Origin: Sphaerisporangium siamense
GTDB taxonomy: Bacteria > Actinomycetota > Actinomycetes > Streptosporangiales > Streptosporangiaceae
Assembly: GCF_014205275.1 (NCBI RefSeq)
Contig: NZ_JACHND010000001.1
Location: 6,696,001 to 6,760,000 of the forward strand
DNA: 64,000 nt
Reading direction: 5' to 3'
Shown here: positions 8,887 through 18,700 of the stretch, piece after piece
Layout of the letters: every line of letters starts with the position of its first letter
How positions within the stretch are numbered: position 1 is the stretch's first letter
Position numbers and translations under genes: made by a program
Notes under the pieces: generated by a model
Database searches by the model: none
The model's input: the letters and a program-made list of their open reading frames with translations, nothing else
Told to the model about the DNA's origin: nothing

Positions 8887-9525
8887 ATGGACACCGGGTT
8901 CTTCGTCGCCTGGATCGAGGCGGCGGCGCGGGCCGTCGCCGCCGACCGGGAGCGCCTGACCGAGCTGGACGCCGCGATCGGCGACGCCGACCACGGGATC
9001 AACCTGGACCGCGGCTTCACCGCCGCGCGCGAGGCCCTCGCCGCCGACCCTCCCGCCACCCCGGGCCGGGCGCTCACCCTCACGGGCACGACGCTGATCC
9101 GCAAGGTCGGCGGCGCCTCCGGTCCCCTGTACGGCACGGTGTTCCGGCAGATGGGCACGGCGCTCGGCCCCGCCGCCGCGGCCACGCCGGACGCCCTCGC
9201 CGACGCGGTGGCGGCCGCCGTGGCCGGTGTGGAGCGGCTCGGCGGCGCCCGCGAGGGCGACAAGACCATGGTCGACGCCCTGGCGCCCGCGTCCCGGGCG
9301 CTGTCCGGCGCCGTGCGCGCCGGGACCGCGATCGAGGAGGCGCTGGACGCCGCCGTGGCCGCCGCCGAGGACGGCGCCCGCGCGGCGATCCCGTTGCGGG
9401 CCCGCAAGGGCCGGGCCAGCTACCTCGGCGACCGCGGCATCGGCCACGAGGACCCCGGCGCCGCGTCCTCCGTCCTCCTGCTCGCGGCCCTCCGGCAGGC
9501 CGCACGAGGAGGCCTGCGCCGATGA
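8887..9525 (+). CDS. dhaL: Dihydroxyacetone kinase, DhaL ADP-binding subunit
   Basis: 212 aa. GDADHGINLDRG (~31-42) carries the Asp residues that hold two Mg ions and ADP in DhaL; GGASGPLYGT and GDKTMVDAL are also conserved. In the PTS-dependent system ADP stays bound and is re-phosphorylated by DhaM, then passes phosphate to dihydroxyacetone on DhaK. The gene starts 2 bases after dhaK and its stop overlaps the dhaM ATG (ATGA). Confidence 0.96.
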   Translation: MDTGFFVAWIEAAARAVAADRERLTELDAAIGDADHGINLDRGFTAAREALAADPPATPGRALTLTGTTLIRKVGGASGPLYGTVFRQMGTALGPAAAATPDALADAVAAAVAGVERLGGAREGDKTMVDALAPASRALSGAVRAGTAIEEALDAAVAAAEDGARAAIPLRARKGRASYLGDRGIGHEDPGAASSVLLLAALRQAARGGLRR

Positions 9526-9914
9526 GCACCCCTCAGCGTCTGGTGGGAATCGTCCTGGTCTCGCACAGCGACACGCTCGCGTCCTCGGCGGCGGCCCTCG
9601 CCGTGCAGATCGCCGGACCCGACGTGCGCGTGGCCCCCGCGGGCGGCACGGAGGACGGCGGCCTCGGCACCAGCGCCGACAAGGTCGCCGCGGCCATCGA
9701 GACGGTCGACCAGGGGGTCGGCGTGGTGCTGATCCCCGATCTCGGCAGCTCGGTGCTCACCGCCCGCCTGCTCGAATCGCCGGGCCGGGTCGCCATCGCC
9801 GACGTCCCCTTCGTCGAGGGCGCGATCGCCGCCGCCGTCCAGGCCGGGATCGGCGGCAGTCTGCAGGACGTCCTGGCCGCCGCCGAGGACGCCCGCGTCT
9901 ACCGCAAGCTCTGA
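9522..9914 (+). CDS. dhaM: PTS-dependent dihydroxyacetone kinase phosphotransferase subunit DhaM (EIIA domain only)
   Basis: 130 aa, one EIIA-mannose-type domain. The phosphorylated His is in GIVLVSHSDTLA (~residue 16). Unlike E. coli DhaM it lacks fused HPr and EI domains, so it must take phosphate from separate general PTS proteins encoded elsewhere. The VVLIPDLGSSVLTA segment is a conserved strand-loop of the family. Last gene of dhaKLM. Confidence 0.94.
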   Translation: MSTPQRLVGIVLVSHSDTLASSAAALAVQIAGPDVRVAPAGGTEDGGLGTSADKVAAAIETVDQGVGVVLIPDLGSSVLTARLLESPGRVAIADVPFVEGAIAAAVQAGIGGSLQDVLAAAEDARVYRKL

Positions 9915-10026
9915 CGATCCGGCCCGGCCCCGAACCGTCATCCGGGACCAGCGCGTCGCCGTGTCGGCGGCCCGAAGACTGGGCAGGCCACCCGTAGGCG
10001 TGTGAGCTGCGACGACGGGGGGCCGC

Positions 10027-11451
10027 GTGTCCATGGGTGACGATGGCGACGCGTTCGACGTGATCGTGATAGGCGCGGGCCCGGCCGGGGAGATCGCCGC
10101 CGCGCGGGCCGTGCGGGGCGGCCTGACGGCGGCCGTCGTCGAGGAGCGCCTGGCCGGCGGCGAGTGCGCCTACTACGCGTGCATCCCGAGCAAGGCCCTG
10201 CTGCGGCCGGTGGACCTGGCCGCCGAGGTACGCGGTCTGCCGGGGCTGGAGCTGCGCGGCCCGATCGACGCGGCGGCGGTGCTGGCCCGCCGCGACGAGG
10301 TCGTGTCGCACCTCGACGACAGCGGCCAGGTGCGCTGGATCGAGGACCGGCCGGCGACGTTCGTCCGGGGCCGGGGACGCCTGGCGGGGCCGCTGCGCGT
10401 CGAGGTGACCGGGCCGGACGGGGACGTCAGGACGCTCCAGGCCCGGCACGCGGTCGTCGTCGCCACCGGCAGCGACCCGCTCGTCCCCGGCGTGCCCGGG
10501 CTGCGCGAGGCGCGGCCGTGGACGAACCGGGAGGCCACGGTCGCCGAGCAGGTGCCCAAGCGGCTGGTCGTGATCGGCGGCGGGGCCGTCGGCTGCGAGA
10601 TGGCGCAGGCCCTGCACGCGCTCGGGGCGCTGGAGACGACGATGCTCGTGCGCGGCGGCCGCCTGCTGAGCCGGTTCGAACCGTTCGCCGGGGAGCTTCT
10701 CGCCGATTCGCTGCGGCGGGACGGCGTGGACGTGCGGTTCGGCCGCTCCGCCGTCCGCGTCGAACGCGCGTTCCTGGACGGCCCGGTGACCGCCCACCTC
10801 GACGACGGCGTGCAGATCGAGGCCGACGAGGTCATGGTCGCGACCGGGCGCAGGGCCGCCGTCGTGGATCTCGGCCTGGAGACGGTCGGCGTGCCGGCGG
10901 ACGGGCCGATCGAGGTGGACGCGACCATGCGGGCGACCGCCGTCCCGGACGGCTGGCTCTACGCCGTCGGCGACGTCAATGGGCTGAACCTGCTCACCCA
11001 TATGGGCAAATATCAGTCCAGGTTGTGTGGGGACGCGATCGTCGCCCGCGCCCGGGACCTGCCCGGCGAGCCGGCGCGCGACACCGCCGACCACGCGGGC
11101 GCCCCGCAGGTCATCTTCACGGACCCGCAGGTGTGCGCGGTGGGCCTCACCGAGTCGCAGGCGCGCGAGGCCGGCCTGCCGGTGCGGGTCGTGGAGGACG
11201 ACCTCGCCACGGTGTCGGCCGCACGTCTCCAGGCCGACGACTACCGCGGCCGGGTGAAGATCATCGTCGACGAGGAGCGCCGCGTCCTCCTCGGCGCCAC
11301 CATCGTGGGCCCCGCCGTGCTGGACCACCTGCACGCCGCCACGATCGCGGTCACGGCCGAGGTGCCGCTCGACCGCCTGTGGCACGCCGTCCCGGTGTTC
11401 CCGACGATGAGCGAGTTCTGGCTGCACCTGCTGGAGGCGTACGGCCTGTGA
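10027..11451 (+). CDS. FAD-dependent pyridine nucleotide-disulfide oxidoreductase (dihydrolipoamide dehydrogenase-like)
   Basis: 474 aa. FAD motif VIVIGAGPAGEIAA near the N-terminus, redox-active disulfide in GGECAYYACIPSKAL (~49-60; both Cys present, but the usual T-C-L-N-V-G between them is changed), NAD(P) motif LVVIGGGAVGCEMA (~180), second FAD site VATGRRA and AVGDVNG (~320), and the C-terminal HAVPVFPTMSE with the catalytic His (the partner Glu is retained). No 2-oxo-acid dehydrogenase genes are near, so it may be a stand-alone disulfide or quinone reductase. Start is GTG 10027 or ATG 10033; both follow a G-rich site. Confidence 0.9.
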   Translation: MSMGDDGDAFDVIVIGAGPAGEIAAARAVRGGLTAAVVEERLAGGECAYYACIPSKALLRPVDLAAEVRGLPGLELRGPIDAAAVLARRDEVVSHLDDSGQVRWIEDRPATFVRGRGRLAGPLRVEVTGPDGDVRTLQARHAVVVATGSDPLVPGVPGLREARPWTNREATVAEQVPKRLVVIGGGAVGCEMAQALHALGALETTMLVRGGRLLSRFEPFAGELLADSLRRDGVDVRFGRSAVRVERAFLDGPVTAHLDDGVQIEADEVMVATGRRAAVVDLGLETVGVPADGPIEVDATMRATAVPDGWLYAVGDVNGLNLLTHMGKYQSRLCGDAIVARARDLPGEPARDTADHAGAPQVIFTDPQVCAVGLTESQAREAGLPVRVVEDDLATVSAARLQADDYRGRVKIIVDEERRVLLGATIVGPAVLDHLHAATIAVTAEVPLDRLWHAVPVFPTMSEFWLHLLEAYGL

Positions 11452-11602
11452 GCCACGGCTCAGGGCGCCGGGCGTGAGGGAGGAAGCGGTCGGCCATGCG
11501 CAGGGCCGGGTCCGTGCACCACTCGGCGTGGAGGAGTACGGCGAGGCCAAAGGCGTTCAGGCGTTCGATCGCTTCCTCTCTTCGAGCATAACGCCTGGTC
11601 AT
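11351..11602 (-). CDS. Unrecognised small ORF
   Basis: 83 codons beginning MTRRYARREEAIERLNAFGL. The first ~50 codons lie in otherwise empty DNA and look protein-like; the rest run antisense into the end of the oxidoreductase gene and become Arg/Pro/Ser-rich. A GGGTGGG site precedes the ATG. It lies 65 bases downstream of arsR on the same strand. It may be a remnant or an over-called ORF. Confidence 0.25.
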   Translation of the reverse strand: MTRRYARREEAIERLNAFGLAVLLHAEWCTDPALRMADRFLPHARRPEPWLTGRTPPAGAARTRSSSGTPGRRATGGRAAPRP

Positions 11603-11666
11603 CCCACCCGCCGTGGCACGATCGACGACCTGTCCGCGCCCGCGCGGGCCGCTGCCGGTGGACCCG

Positions 11667-11999
11667 TCAGGCGTCCGAGGGCCCGGGCGTGGCGAGGACG
11701 GCGGTGAGCAGGCCGGGGAAGCGGCCCTCCAGGTCGTCGCGGCGCAGGCTCACGTAGCGCCGGCGCCCGGCGGGGACGTTGCGGATCACCCCCGCCTCGC
11801 GGAGCGTCTTGAGGTGGTGCGAGAGGGTCGATTTGGGGATCTCGCCCTCGATGGGCTGGCAGGCGGCCACTTCGAGCGGCCCCTCGGCGAGCCGCCGTAC
11901 CAGCGCGAGCCGCGCGGGGTCGCTCAACGCGAACAGCACGTCGGTCACCACGAGGTCGGCGGCTTCGGGGTGCGCCAGCTCCCGCGCGGAGGACATCAT
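11667..11999 (-). CDS. ArsR/SmtB-type winged-helix repressor
   Basis: 110 aa. The winged helix covers most of the protein: LFALSDPARLALVRRLAEGP, KSTLSHHLKTLREAGVI, RRRYVSLRRDDL. The ELHVC metal motif of ArsR is replaced by EVAACQPIEGEIPKS; a single Cys remains, so the inducer may not be a metal. It is divergent from an MFS exporter. Two 18-bp palindromes of the same sequence type lie in the gap, one abutting this start codon, so it probably represses itself and the exporter. Confidence 0.92.
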   Translation of the reverse strand: MMSSARELAHPEAADLVVTDVLFALSDPARLALVRRLAEGPLEVAACQPIEGEIPKSTLSHHLKTLREAGVIRNVPAGRRRYVSLRRDDLEGRFPGLLTAVLATPGPSDA

Positions 12000-12000
12000 G

Positions 12001-12018
12001 GTTCGATAATAGTTGAAC
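12001..12018. promoter_or_regulatory. ArsR operator 1 (predicted)
   Basis: GTTCGATAATAGTTGAAC is an 18-bp imperfect palindrome directly next to the arsR start codon. It matches operator 2 at both conserved ends (GTTCGA...GAAC). Confidence 0.65.
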
Positions 12019-12048
12019 AGTGCGCCCGGGCAGGCGTAGCCTCTAACC

Positions 12049-12066
12049 GTTCGAAAATTCTGGAAC
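12049..12066. promoter_or_regulatory. ArsR operator 2 (predicted)
   Basis: GTTCGAAAATTCTGGAAC is an 18-bp palindrome 15 bases before the TTG start of the MFS gene and 48 bases centre-to-centre from operator 1. The region is notably AT-richer than its surroundings. Confidence 0.65.
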
Positions 12067-12080
12067 AGTTGGGGGCTTCA

Positions 12081-13343
12081 TTGAGTACCAGAAGGAACGA
12101 GCGCACACCGGCGGCGCGGATGTCGCGGCGTGCGGGGTTCTGGACGCTCGGGGGCACGTTGCTGGCGTTCATGGCCGCCTCCAGCGCGCCGTCGCCGCTC
12201 TACGTCGTGTACCAGGCGCGATGGGGCTTCTCCTCCGGCACGCTGACCGCCGTCTTCGCCGTCTACGCCCTCGCCCTGCTGCTCGCGCTGCTCACCGTCG
12301 GAGGGCTCTCGGACTTCGTGGGACGCCGCCCGGTGCTGCTCGCCGCCCTGGCCGGCGAGATCGTGGCCATGGTGACCTTCCTGACCGCGGGCGGGGTGGC
12401 GCAACTGCTGGCGGCGCGCATCGTGCAGGGCCTCGCGACCGGCGCGGCCACCGGCGCCATCAGCGCGGGACTCGTGGACCTGCAGCCGTCCCCCGGCTCG
12501 CGGCTCGGCCCCCTGGTGAACACCGCGGCCCCGACCACCGGACTCGCCGTCGGCGCCCTCGGCACGGGACTGCTCGCCCACTACGCGCCCGCGCCGACCA
12601 CGCTGGTGTTCGCCCTGCTCACGGCCGCATTCGTCCTGATCATCGCCGCGATCGCCCTGCTCCCGGACACGGTCACGCCCCGCCCCGGCGCCCTGGCCTC
12701 GCTGCGCCCCCGCGCGCGGGTCCCCCGGCAGGCGCGGGCCGCGTTCCTCGGGGCCGTCCCCTGCCTGATCGCCACCTGGGCCCTGGGCGGGCTGTACCTG
12801 TCACTCGGGCCCTCGCTCGTGGCCGGCGTCCTGCACGTCCCCGACCGCCTGGCCGGCGGGCTCCTGGTCGCGGTGATCACGACAGCGGGGGCCGTCGCCT
12901 CGGTGCTGGCGCGTGACCTCGCGCCGCGACGGGTCATGATCGGAGGCTCGGCGGCCCTGGCGGCCGGCACGGTCATCACCCTGACCGGCCTGGCCGTGAC
13001 GTCGCTCCCGCTGTTCTTCGCCGGCGCCGCCGTCGCGGGCTCCGGTTTCGGCGCCTCGTTCCTCGGCACCCTGCGCTCACTCGCCGCCCTCGCGGCCCCC
13101 CGCGAGCGCGCGGAGCTGTTCGCCGCCGTCTACGTGGTCAGCTACCTCGCGTTCAGCCTGCCCGCCGTCCTCGCCGGCGAACTCGTCCCCGTCCTCGGAC
13201 TCGCCACGACGGCCACCGCGTACAGCGTCCTGATCATCATCCTGGCCCTTCTCGCCGTGGCCACCGGCCCCCTGTCGAAGCGCCCCGTCCTCTCCCCCGA
13301 CCCGGTCCTGACCGACCCCGCTCCCGCCGCCGAACGCGTCTGA
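12081..13343 (+). CDS. MFS transporter, drug-exporter-like
   Basis: 420 aa with about 12 hydrophobic segments starting FWTLGGTLLAFMAASSAPSP. The loop between segments 2 and 3 has the MFS motif GGLSDFVGRRPVLL, and PSPLYVVYQARWGFS is typical of a large actinobacterial exporter group. TTG 12081 is preceded by GTTGGGGG at a good distance; ATG 12120 is the alternative. Divergent from arsR with two operators between, so expression is probably induced by the exported compound. Substrate unknown. Confidence 0.88.
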   Translation: MSTRRNERTPAARMSRRAGFWTLGGTLLAFMAASSAPSPLYVVYQARWGFSSGTLTAVFAVYALALLLALLTVGGLSDFVGRRPVLLAALAGEIVAMVTFLTAGGVAQLLAARIVQGLATGAATGAISAGLVDLQPSPGSRLGPLVNTAAPTTGLAVGALGTGLLAHYAPAPTTLVFALLTAAFVLIIAAIALLPDTVTPRPGALASLRPRARVPRQARAAFLGAVPCLIATWALGGLYLSLGPSLVAGVLHVPDRLAGGLLVAVITTAGAVASVLARDLAPRRVMIGGSAALAAGTVITLTGLAVTSLPLFFAGAAVAGSGFGASFLGTLRSLAALAAPRERAELFAAVYVVSYLAFSLPAVLAGELVPVLGLATTATAYSVLIIILALLAVATGPLSKRPVLSPDPVLTDPAPAAERV

Positions 13344-13484
13344 GGCACCTCCCCCGGACCCCGCCCGCGACGACCATGCCGCCCGCCGAATCGCACCCGG
13401 ACGCGGAGGGTAGGGCCTCCTTGAAGAGGAAGGACGCGGGGGCGGGGCCCGGTGACGACCTCGGCCGCGGGCGAGGTGAGAGCC

Positions 13485-13748
13485 ATGTGGGGAGACCGCT
13501 CAGGAACCGAGCCGAAGACGGCGCGCAGCCCGCTCGGCCTGCGGGCCATCCTCTCCGGCGTGGCACTGCCCGTGGCCATGGCCGTCGGGGTCGCCTTCAT
13601 CGTGGCGGGCACGAGCACCGGCGCCGGCATCTGGTACGCCGAGGCCGCCGTGGCCTTCGCCGTCGCGCTCATCGCCGCCATAGACCTCATAGTGATCCGC
13701 CACAGGGCCCGCCGCCGCTCCCAGGAGAACCACCCCCCATCCTCTTGA
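13485..13748 (+). CDS. Small two-helix membrane protein, DUF6343-like
   Basis: 87 aa beginning MWGDRSGTEPKTARSPLGLR; the GTEP-x-TARSPLGLR opening matches my memory of DUF6343 proteins of actinomycetes. Two hydrophobic helices follow (~21-42 and ~50-70), then a basic tail RHRARRRSQ. Start ATG 13485 has GAGGTGAG eight bases upstream, better than the longer in-frame start. Function unknown. Confidence 0.7.
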   Translation: MWGDRSGTEPKTARSPLGLRAILSGVALPVAMAVGVAFIVAGTSTGAGIWYAEAAVAFAVALIAAIDLIVIRHRARRRSQENHPPSS

Positions 13749-13806
13749 CCCCAACGTTCACCATCCCCGTCCCACCGCGAAAGGGTGTCGCGCGCCGAGG
13801 CGGCCT

Positions 13807-13834
13807 TTGTTGGGCGAAATGTGGCAAGTATGCT
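13807..13834 (+). promoter_or_regulatory. Candidate sigma-A-like promoter
   Basis: TTGTTG, 16 bases, TATGCT. A transcript would begin near 13841, which excludes the TTG start at 13837 and supports 13858 or 13873 for the next gene. Confidence 0.45.
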
Positions 13835-13872
13835 GATTGGCGCTTGATCATCGGTCGATGTGGGGAGTCGTC

Positions 13873-14508
13873 GTGGCGGAGGGGTCGGAGATCGTGGAGG
13901 TCACCTCGGAAGCCGAGTTGCGGGCGCTGCTCGGCGCGCCGATTCCCCGGGCCCTGGCCAAGGAGCGGGTCACGCTGCACGAGCGGGACCGCGAGTGGCT
14001 GGCGGCGTCCCCGTTCTGCCTGGTGGCGACCTCCGGAGCGGACGGCACGTGCGACGTCTCCCCGAAGGGCGACCCTCCCGGCTTCACCTACGTGATCGAC
14101 GACACCACGATCGCGATCCCGGACCGCCCGGGAAACCGGCGGGTGGACGGCTTCCTGAACATCCTGGCCAACCCGCACGTCGGCCTGCTCTACGCGGTCC
14201 CTGGCCGCAACGAGACGCTCCGTATCAACGGCCGCGCCCGGCTGGTCCGCGAGGCGCCGTACTTCGACGAGATGATCGTCAAGGGACACCGCCCCGCGCT
14301 CGCGCTGGTCGTGGACATCGAGCAGATCTTCTTCCACTGCGGCAAGTCGTTCATGCGCTCATCCCTGTGGAAGCCCGGCACCTGGAACCCCGACGCCCTG
14401 CCGTCCCACGCCACCATCGTCAAGAGCGTGCAAAAGACCGAGGAGACCCTCGAAGAACTGGAGCACTACTACGGCGCCCAGTACGCCACCCGCCTCTACC
14501 GCTCCTGA
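13873..14508 (+). CDS. FMN-dependent PPOX-type flavoprotein, MSMEG_1061 family
   Basis: 211 aa from GTG 13873 (GGGGAG seven bases before); ATG 13858 would add five residues. Conserved blocks: RDREWLAASPFCLVATSGAD, CDVSPKGDPPGF, IAIPDRPGNRRVDGFLNIL, HVGLLYAVPGRNETLRINGR, FFHCGKSFMRSSLWKP. This is the longer PPOX flavoprotein family with an FMN-binding split barrel. The substrate is unknown; the partner is presumably another PPOX monomer, since the family forms dimers. Confidence 0.88.
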   Translation: MAEGSEIVEVTSEAELRALLGAPIPRALAKERVTLHERDREWLAASPFCLVATSGADGTCDVSPKGDPPGFTYVIDDTTIAIPDRPGNRRVDGFLNILANPHVGLLYAVPGRNETLRINGRARLVREAPYFDEMIVKGHRPALALVVDIEQIFFHCGKSFMRSSLWKPGTWNPDALPSHATIVKSVQKTEETLEELEHYYGAQYATRLYRS

Positions 14509-14538
14509 CGCGGCCGTACGCGCCCTCGCGCCGCCCGC

Positions 14539-14859
14539 TCAGATGTGGAAGATCACACCCCAGTAGATGGGGAGGTCGTCGCGGGAGCTTCCCGGGTTCA
14601 TCCTGGCCACGATGACGTTGCCGCGGCAGCCGGGTTCGGCGTAGAGGTAGGCGATCCGGTCGGTGTTGTTCCGCGCCTTTCCACCACCGTCCACCAGCCA
14701 ACAGCGCCAGTCCTCAGGGTTCCCCAAGGTCTGCCAGCCGCCGTCGGGGGTGGTCGCTCTGAAGATGCCGGTCGCCGCGTGAGCCGGGGTGGGGGTGCTG
14801 AGGGTGAGCACGGCGGCGGTGATGCCACCGAGTAGAGCTGCCTTACGACGCACGATCAT
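14539..14859 (-). CDS. Small secreted protein of unknown family
   Basis: 106 aa. A Sec signal peptide is clear: basic MIVRRK, hydrophobic LLGGITAAVLTLS, cleavage after PTPAHA near residue 28. The mature part has two Cys (EDWRCWLVDGG and EPGCRGNVIVAR) that could form one disulfide, and ends in IYWGVIFHI. GAGGAGT precedes the ATG. I do not recognise the family. It is convergent with the PPOX flavoprotein gene. Confidence 0.65.
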   Translation of the reverse strand: MIVRRKAALLGGITAAVLTLSTPTPAHAATGIFRATTPDGGWQTLGNPEDWRCWLVDGGGKARNNTDRIAYLYAEPGCRGNVIVARMNPGSSRDDLPIYWGVIFHI

Positions 14860-14950
14860 CACTCCTCGCAGTCTGGTCAACACAAGTAGCGTCGGCGACA
14901 GGGCGCGTGCTGCCGATAGGGCGGTCTGGTGGCGGTACGGCGAGGCTTTC

Positions 14951-15241
14951 ATGGCTTCTGGGGCAATTGGCATCGAAGTCCCCGACCCGGCCTGGATTGA
15001 GCGCCGCAAGAGCGCGCGAACCGCGAAGGCCGAGTCGGTGAAGCCGCCGGCCCCGGCCCGCGAGAAGGTGGTCCCATGCACACTCGCGCAGGTCGAGGCG
15101 CTCAGGAAGCGGTACGCCTCAGGCGATCAGCTTGAGCGTTCAGCCTGGCGGACGCGCTACGCCGCTACTTGTGCCGGAAGTACACGAACAGGCGGCCGTG
15201 GTTCTTGGCGTCCTTGTCGATGCGGTGGTAGAGGGCCTTGA
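14951..15241 (+). pseudogene. Possible gene remnant (short ORF)
   Basis: ORF starting MASGAIGIEVPDPAWIERRK and including PCTLAQVEALRKRYASGD. It is protein-like for about 65 codons and then runs antisense through the end of the smr gene, where it becomes Arg/Ser/Gly-rich. Base composition is slightly lower in GC than its neighbours. It could be the 5' remnant of a mobile-element gene cut off by the smr gene, or chance. Confidence 0.25.
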
Positions 15242-15419
15242 TCTCTTTTTGGTCCAGGAAGCGCAGGACCTTCTTCTTGAGCTGGCCTGATCCCTTGCCG
15301 GGGATGATCTCGACCTCGGTGGCCTTCTTCCGGATCGCCTCCTGGATGATGCCGTGCAGCGCGCGGTCGATCTCGGCGCCCCTGTTGTAGATGTCGTGGA
15401 GATCGAGCTTCAGCTTCAC
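15165..15419 (-). CDS. Stand-alone Smr (small MutS-related) domain protein
   Basis: 84 aa from GTG 15419. The Smr pattern is present: KLDLHDIYNRG at the N-terminus (the LDLH motif) and the nucleic-acid-binding loop IIPGKGSGQLKKKVLRFL (the usual HGxG is replaced by PGKGSG). Smr domains nick or bind DNA or RNA. Single-domain Smr proteins of this size are widespread in actinomycetes and are often labelled MutS by automated annotation. The longer reading frame to 15473 adds an unlikely Arg-rich start. Confidence 0.82.
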   Translation of the reverse strand: MKLKLDLHDIYNRGAEIDRALHGIIQEAIRKKATEVEIIPGKGSGQLKKKVLRFLDQKEIKALYHRIDKDAKNHGRLFVYFRHK

Positions 15420-15721
15420 GACCGCGATTGTACGTCCCCGGGCCTGGAACGTTCTTCCAACTGCGCCGATCACACGAACTAACCGTGAACTGTCCGCTTT
15501 TGGTCAGATATTGCCGCAGATCAGTCTGTAAATCGACCTAGGCCGGACTCAAGTCCGCACTTAGACTCCCCCTGTGTTCGACCATCCGGCGGCGGCCGGA
15601 CGGCCGGCACGTGTCGCCCAACGGGGAGGGTGAAGTCTCCTTCCCGTGTCGTCGTACGCGGGCGGCACGGCTTCTCCATGCCCTTTTGGCGGCAGGTCCC
15701 AGTGGTCCTCCAGGAGGTGCC

Positions 15722-18700
15722 GTGCCAAGCAATCCCCCGCCCACCCTTTTATCCCGTACACGCCGGTCATCCCGTTCGCGCCGGGCGCTGGCCGTCGCAG
15801 CGAGCCTCGTCGTCGTCGGCGCGATCATCCCCGCCGTCCCGGCCTCCGCGGCCCCGACCCCCGGGCCGGAGACCGCGTCCACCAGCAAGTGGAAGGCCAC
15901 CGCGCTCACGCCCGCCGACCGCGTCCAGGGCGCCAAGTCGCCGAGCGGCAAGCTGGCCAAAAGCGACACCGCGCTGTTCAAGGCCACCGGAAGCGCGCCG
16001 GTGAACGTGGTGGTCAAGCTCGACTACGACTCGCTCGCCGCCTACAAGGGCGGTGTGGACGGTCTCAAGGGCACGAGCCCCTCGGTGACCGGAAAGAGCC
16101 TGGACGTCAAGAGCGACGCCGCGAAGAAGTACGAGAAGCACATCGAAGGCGTCGAGAACGCCTTCCTCTCCGCCTTGGCCGGGAACGTTCCCAGCGCCAA
16201 GGCCGGGCAGCGCCTGCGCACGGTGTACGGCGGCATCGCGGTGAAGGTGCCGGCCAACAAGGCCGTTGAGCTGCTCAAACTGCCCGGCGTGGCCGCGGTG
16301 CAGGAGGACAGGCTCCAGCAGCCGCTGACGGATTCGAGCCCGGACTTCATCGGCGCCCCGACGATCTACAACAAGCTGGGCGGCAGCCCGTCCTCCGGCA
16401 AGGGCGTGGTCTTCGGCAGCCTGGACTCCGGCGCGTGGCCCGAGCACCCGTCGTTCAAGGATCCGGGCAACCTGCCCGCTCCCCCGCCCACCAAGGACGG
16501 CACGCCGCGCGTCTGCGACTTCGGCGACAACCCGCTGACCCCCGCCACCGACGTCTTCGTCTGCAACAACAAGCTGATCGGCGGCAGGCCGTTCCTGGAC
16601 ACCTACAACGCCGTGTACAGCGGCGAGGTGTACCCCGACAGCGCCCGTGACTCCAACGGGCACGGCACCCACACCGCCACCACCACCGCGGGCGGCCCCG
16701 TGGCGGACGCGAACCCGCTCGGCATCAGCCGGGGACCGATCCACGGCATCGCCCCGGCCGCCGCGGTCTCGGTGTACAAGGTGTGCGGCGCGGAGGGCTG
16801 CTTCCCGTCCGACTCGGCCGCCGCCGTGGGCCGGGCCATCCTGGACGGCGTCCGGGTGATCAACTTCTCGATCTCCGGCGGCAGCGACCCCTACAGCGAC
16901 CCGGTGGAGCTCGCGTTCCTCGACGCGTACGCGGCCGGGGTGTTCGTGTCGACCTCGGCGGGCAACTCCGGCCCCGGCGCGGGCACGACCGACCACCGCG
17001 CCCCGTGGGTGACCACGGTCGCCGCCTCCACCCAGACCCGGACGTACCGGTCGACCGTCACGCTGACCGGCACGGGCGGGGCCACGGCCACCGTCTCCGG
17101 CGCCTCGATCACGGCGGGCGTCGACTCCCCGCTGCGCATCGTGTCGGCCGCGGCGCCCCCGTACTCCGACCCGCTGTGCCAGAACCCGGCTCCTCCGGGC
17201 CTGTTCAGCGGCAAGATCGTCGCATGCCAGCGGGGCCCGAACCGGGTCCTGAAGAGCTTCGCCGTCCGGCAGGGCGGCGCGGCCGGCATGATCCTCTACA
17301 ACTCCACGCCGCTCGACGTGATGACCGACAACCACTGGCTGCCGACCGTCCACATCGATCAGCCGGACAGCACGACCCTGCTGAACTTCCTCGCCGCCAA
17401 CCCCGGCGCGACCGCGAAGTTCACCCAGGGCACCAAGACCACCTGGCAGGGCGACGCCATCACCTCGTTCTCGTCGCGGGGCCCCGGCGGCGACTTCCTC
17501 AAGCCGGACGTCACCGCCCCCGGCCTGCACATCCTCGCCGGCACGACCCCCACGCCCGAGTCGCCGCTGGAAGGCCCGCCGGGCAACTACTACCAGGTCA
17601 TCGCGGGTACCTCGATGTCGGCGCCGCACGTGGCCGGGGCCGGCGCGCTGCTGTTCGCGCTGCACCCCGACTGGACGCCTGGCCAGGTCAAGTCCGCGCT
17701 GGAGACCACCGCCAAGACGGCCGGCGTCACCAAGCAGGACCGCACGACCCCGGCCGACCCGTTCGACCACGGCGGCGGGCGCATCGACCTCACCAAGGCC
17801 GGCGACCCGGGCCTGACCCTGGACGAGACCGCCGCCAACTACGCGGCCTCCTCGAACGACCCGCTCAACCGGATCGACCTGAACGTGCCGTCGGTGAACG
17901 CGCCGGTCATGCCGGGCGTCATCACGGCCAAGCGCAAGGTCACCAACGTCTCCGGCAAGACGCTCGCCTACACCGCCACCGGAACCGCCCCGAACGGCGC
18001 CTCGGTGACGGTGCTGCCGCCGCTGTTCAGCGTCAAGCCCGGCAAGACCGCCGAACTGACCGTCGTGATCACCGCGGCGGACCTGCCGGACGGTCAGTAC
18101 TTCGGCCAGGTCAACCTGAAGCAGGTCGGCGGCAGCCGTGACCTCCACCTGCCCGTGGCGTTCTACCGTCAGGAGGGCGCGGTGCCGGTCGACCAGACCT
18201 GCGCCCCGGCCACCATCGCGCGGAACACCGGCGAGTCCACCTGCACGGTCACCGTCGAGAACACCACGCTGAAGGACACCGAGGTCACCGCGCTCACCAC
18301 GCTCGACGCCAAGCTGCGCCTCAACAGCGTGACGGGCGCGACCAAGGTCGGCACGCAGATCGCGACGACCAAGACCACGCTCGCGGCACGCCAGCCCGAC
18401 AAACCGGGCATCGCCCCTGGAATCGGCCCGGCGGGCTACATCCCGCTCGACGTGTTCGGCATCACGCCGACCCCGATCGGCGACGAGGAGGCGATCAACT
18501 TCACCGTTCCGGCCTTCGTCTACGCGGGTAAGTCGTACAACCGCATCGGCGTCGTCTCCAACGGTTACAGCATCCCCGGCGGCAGCTCCGGATCCGGCGA
18601 CGTGAGCTTCACGCCGCAGACCCTGCCGGACGTCTCCCCGCCGAACAACGTCCTGGCGTCCTACTGGACCGACCTGGACGGCACGGGCGCGCCGGGCATC

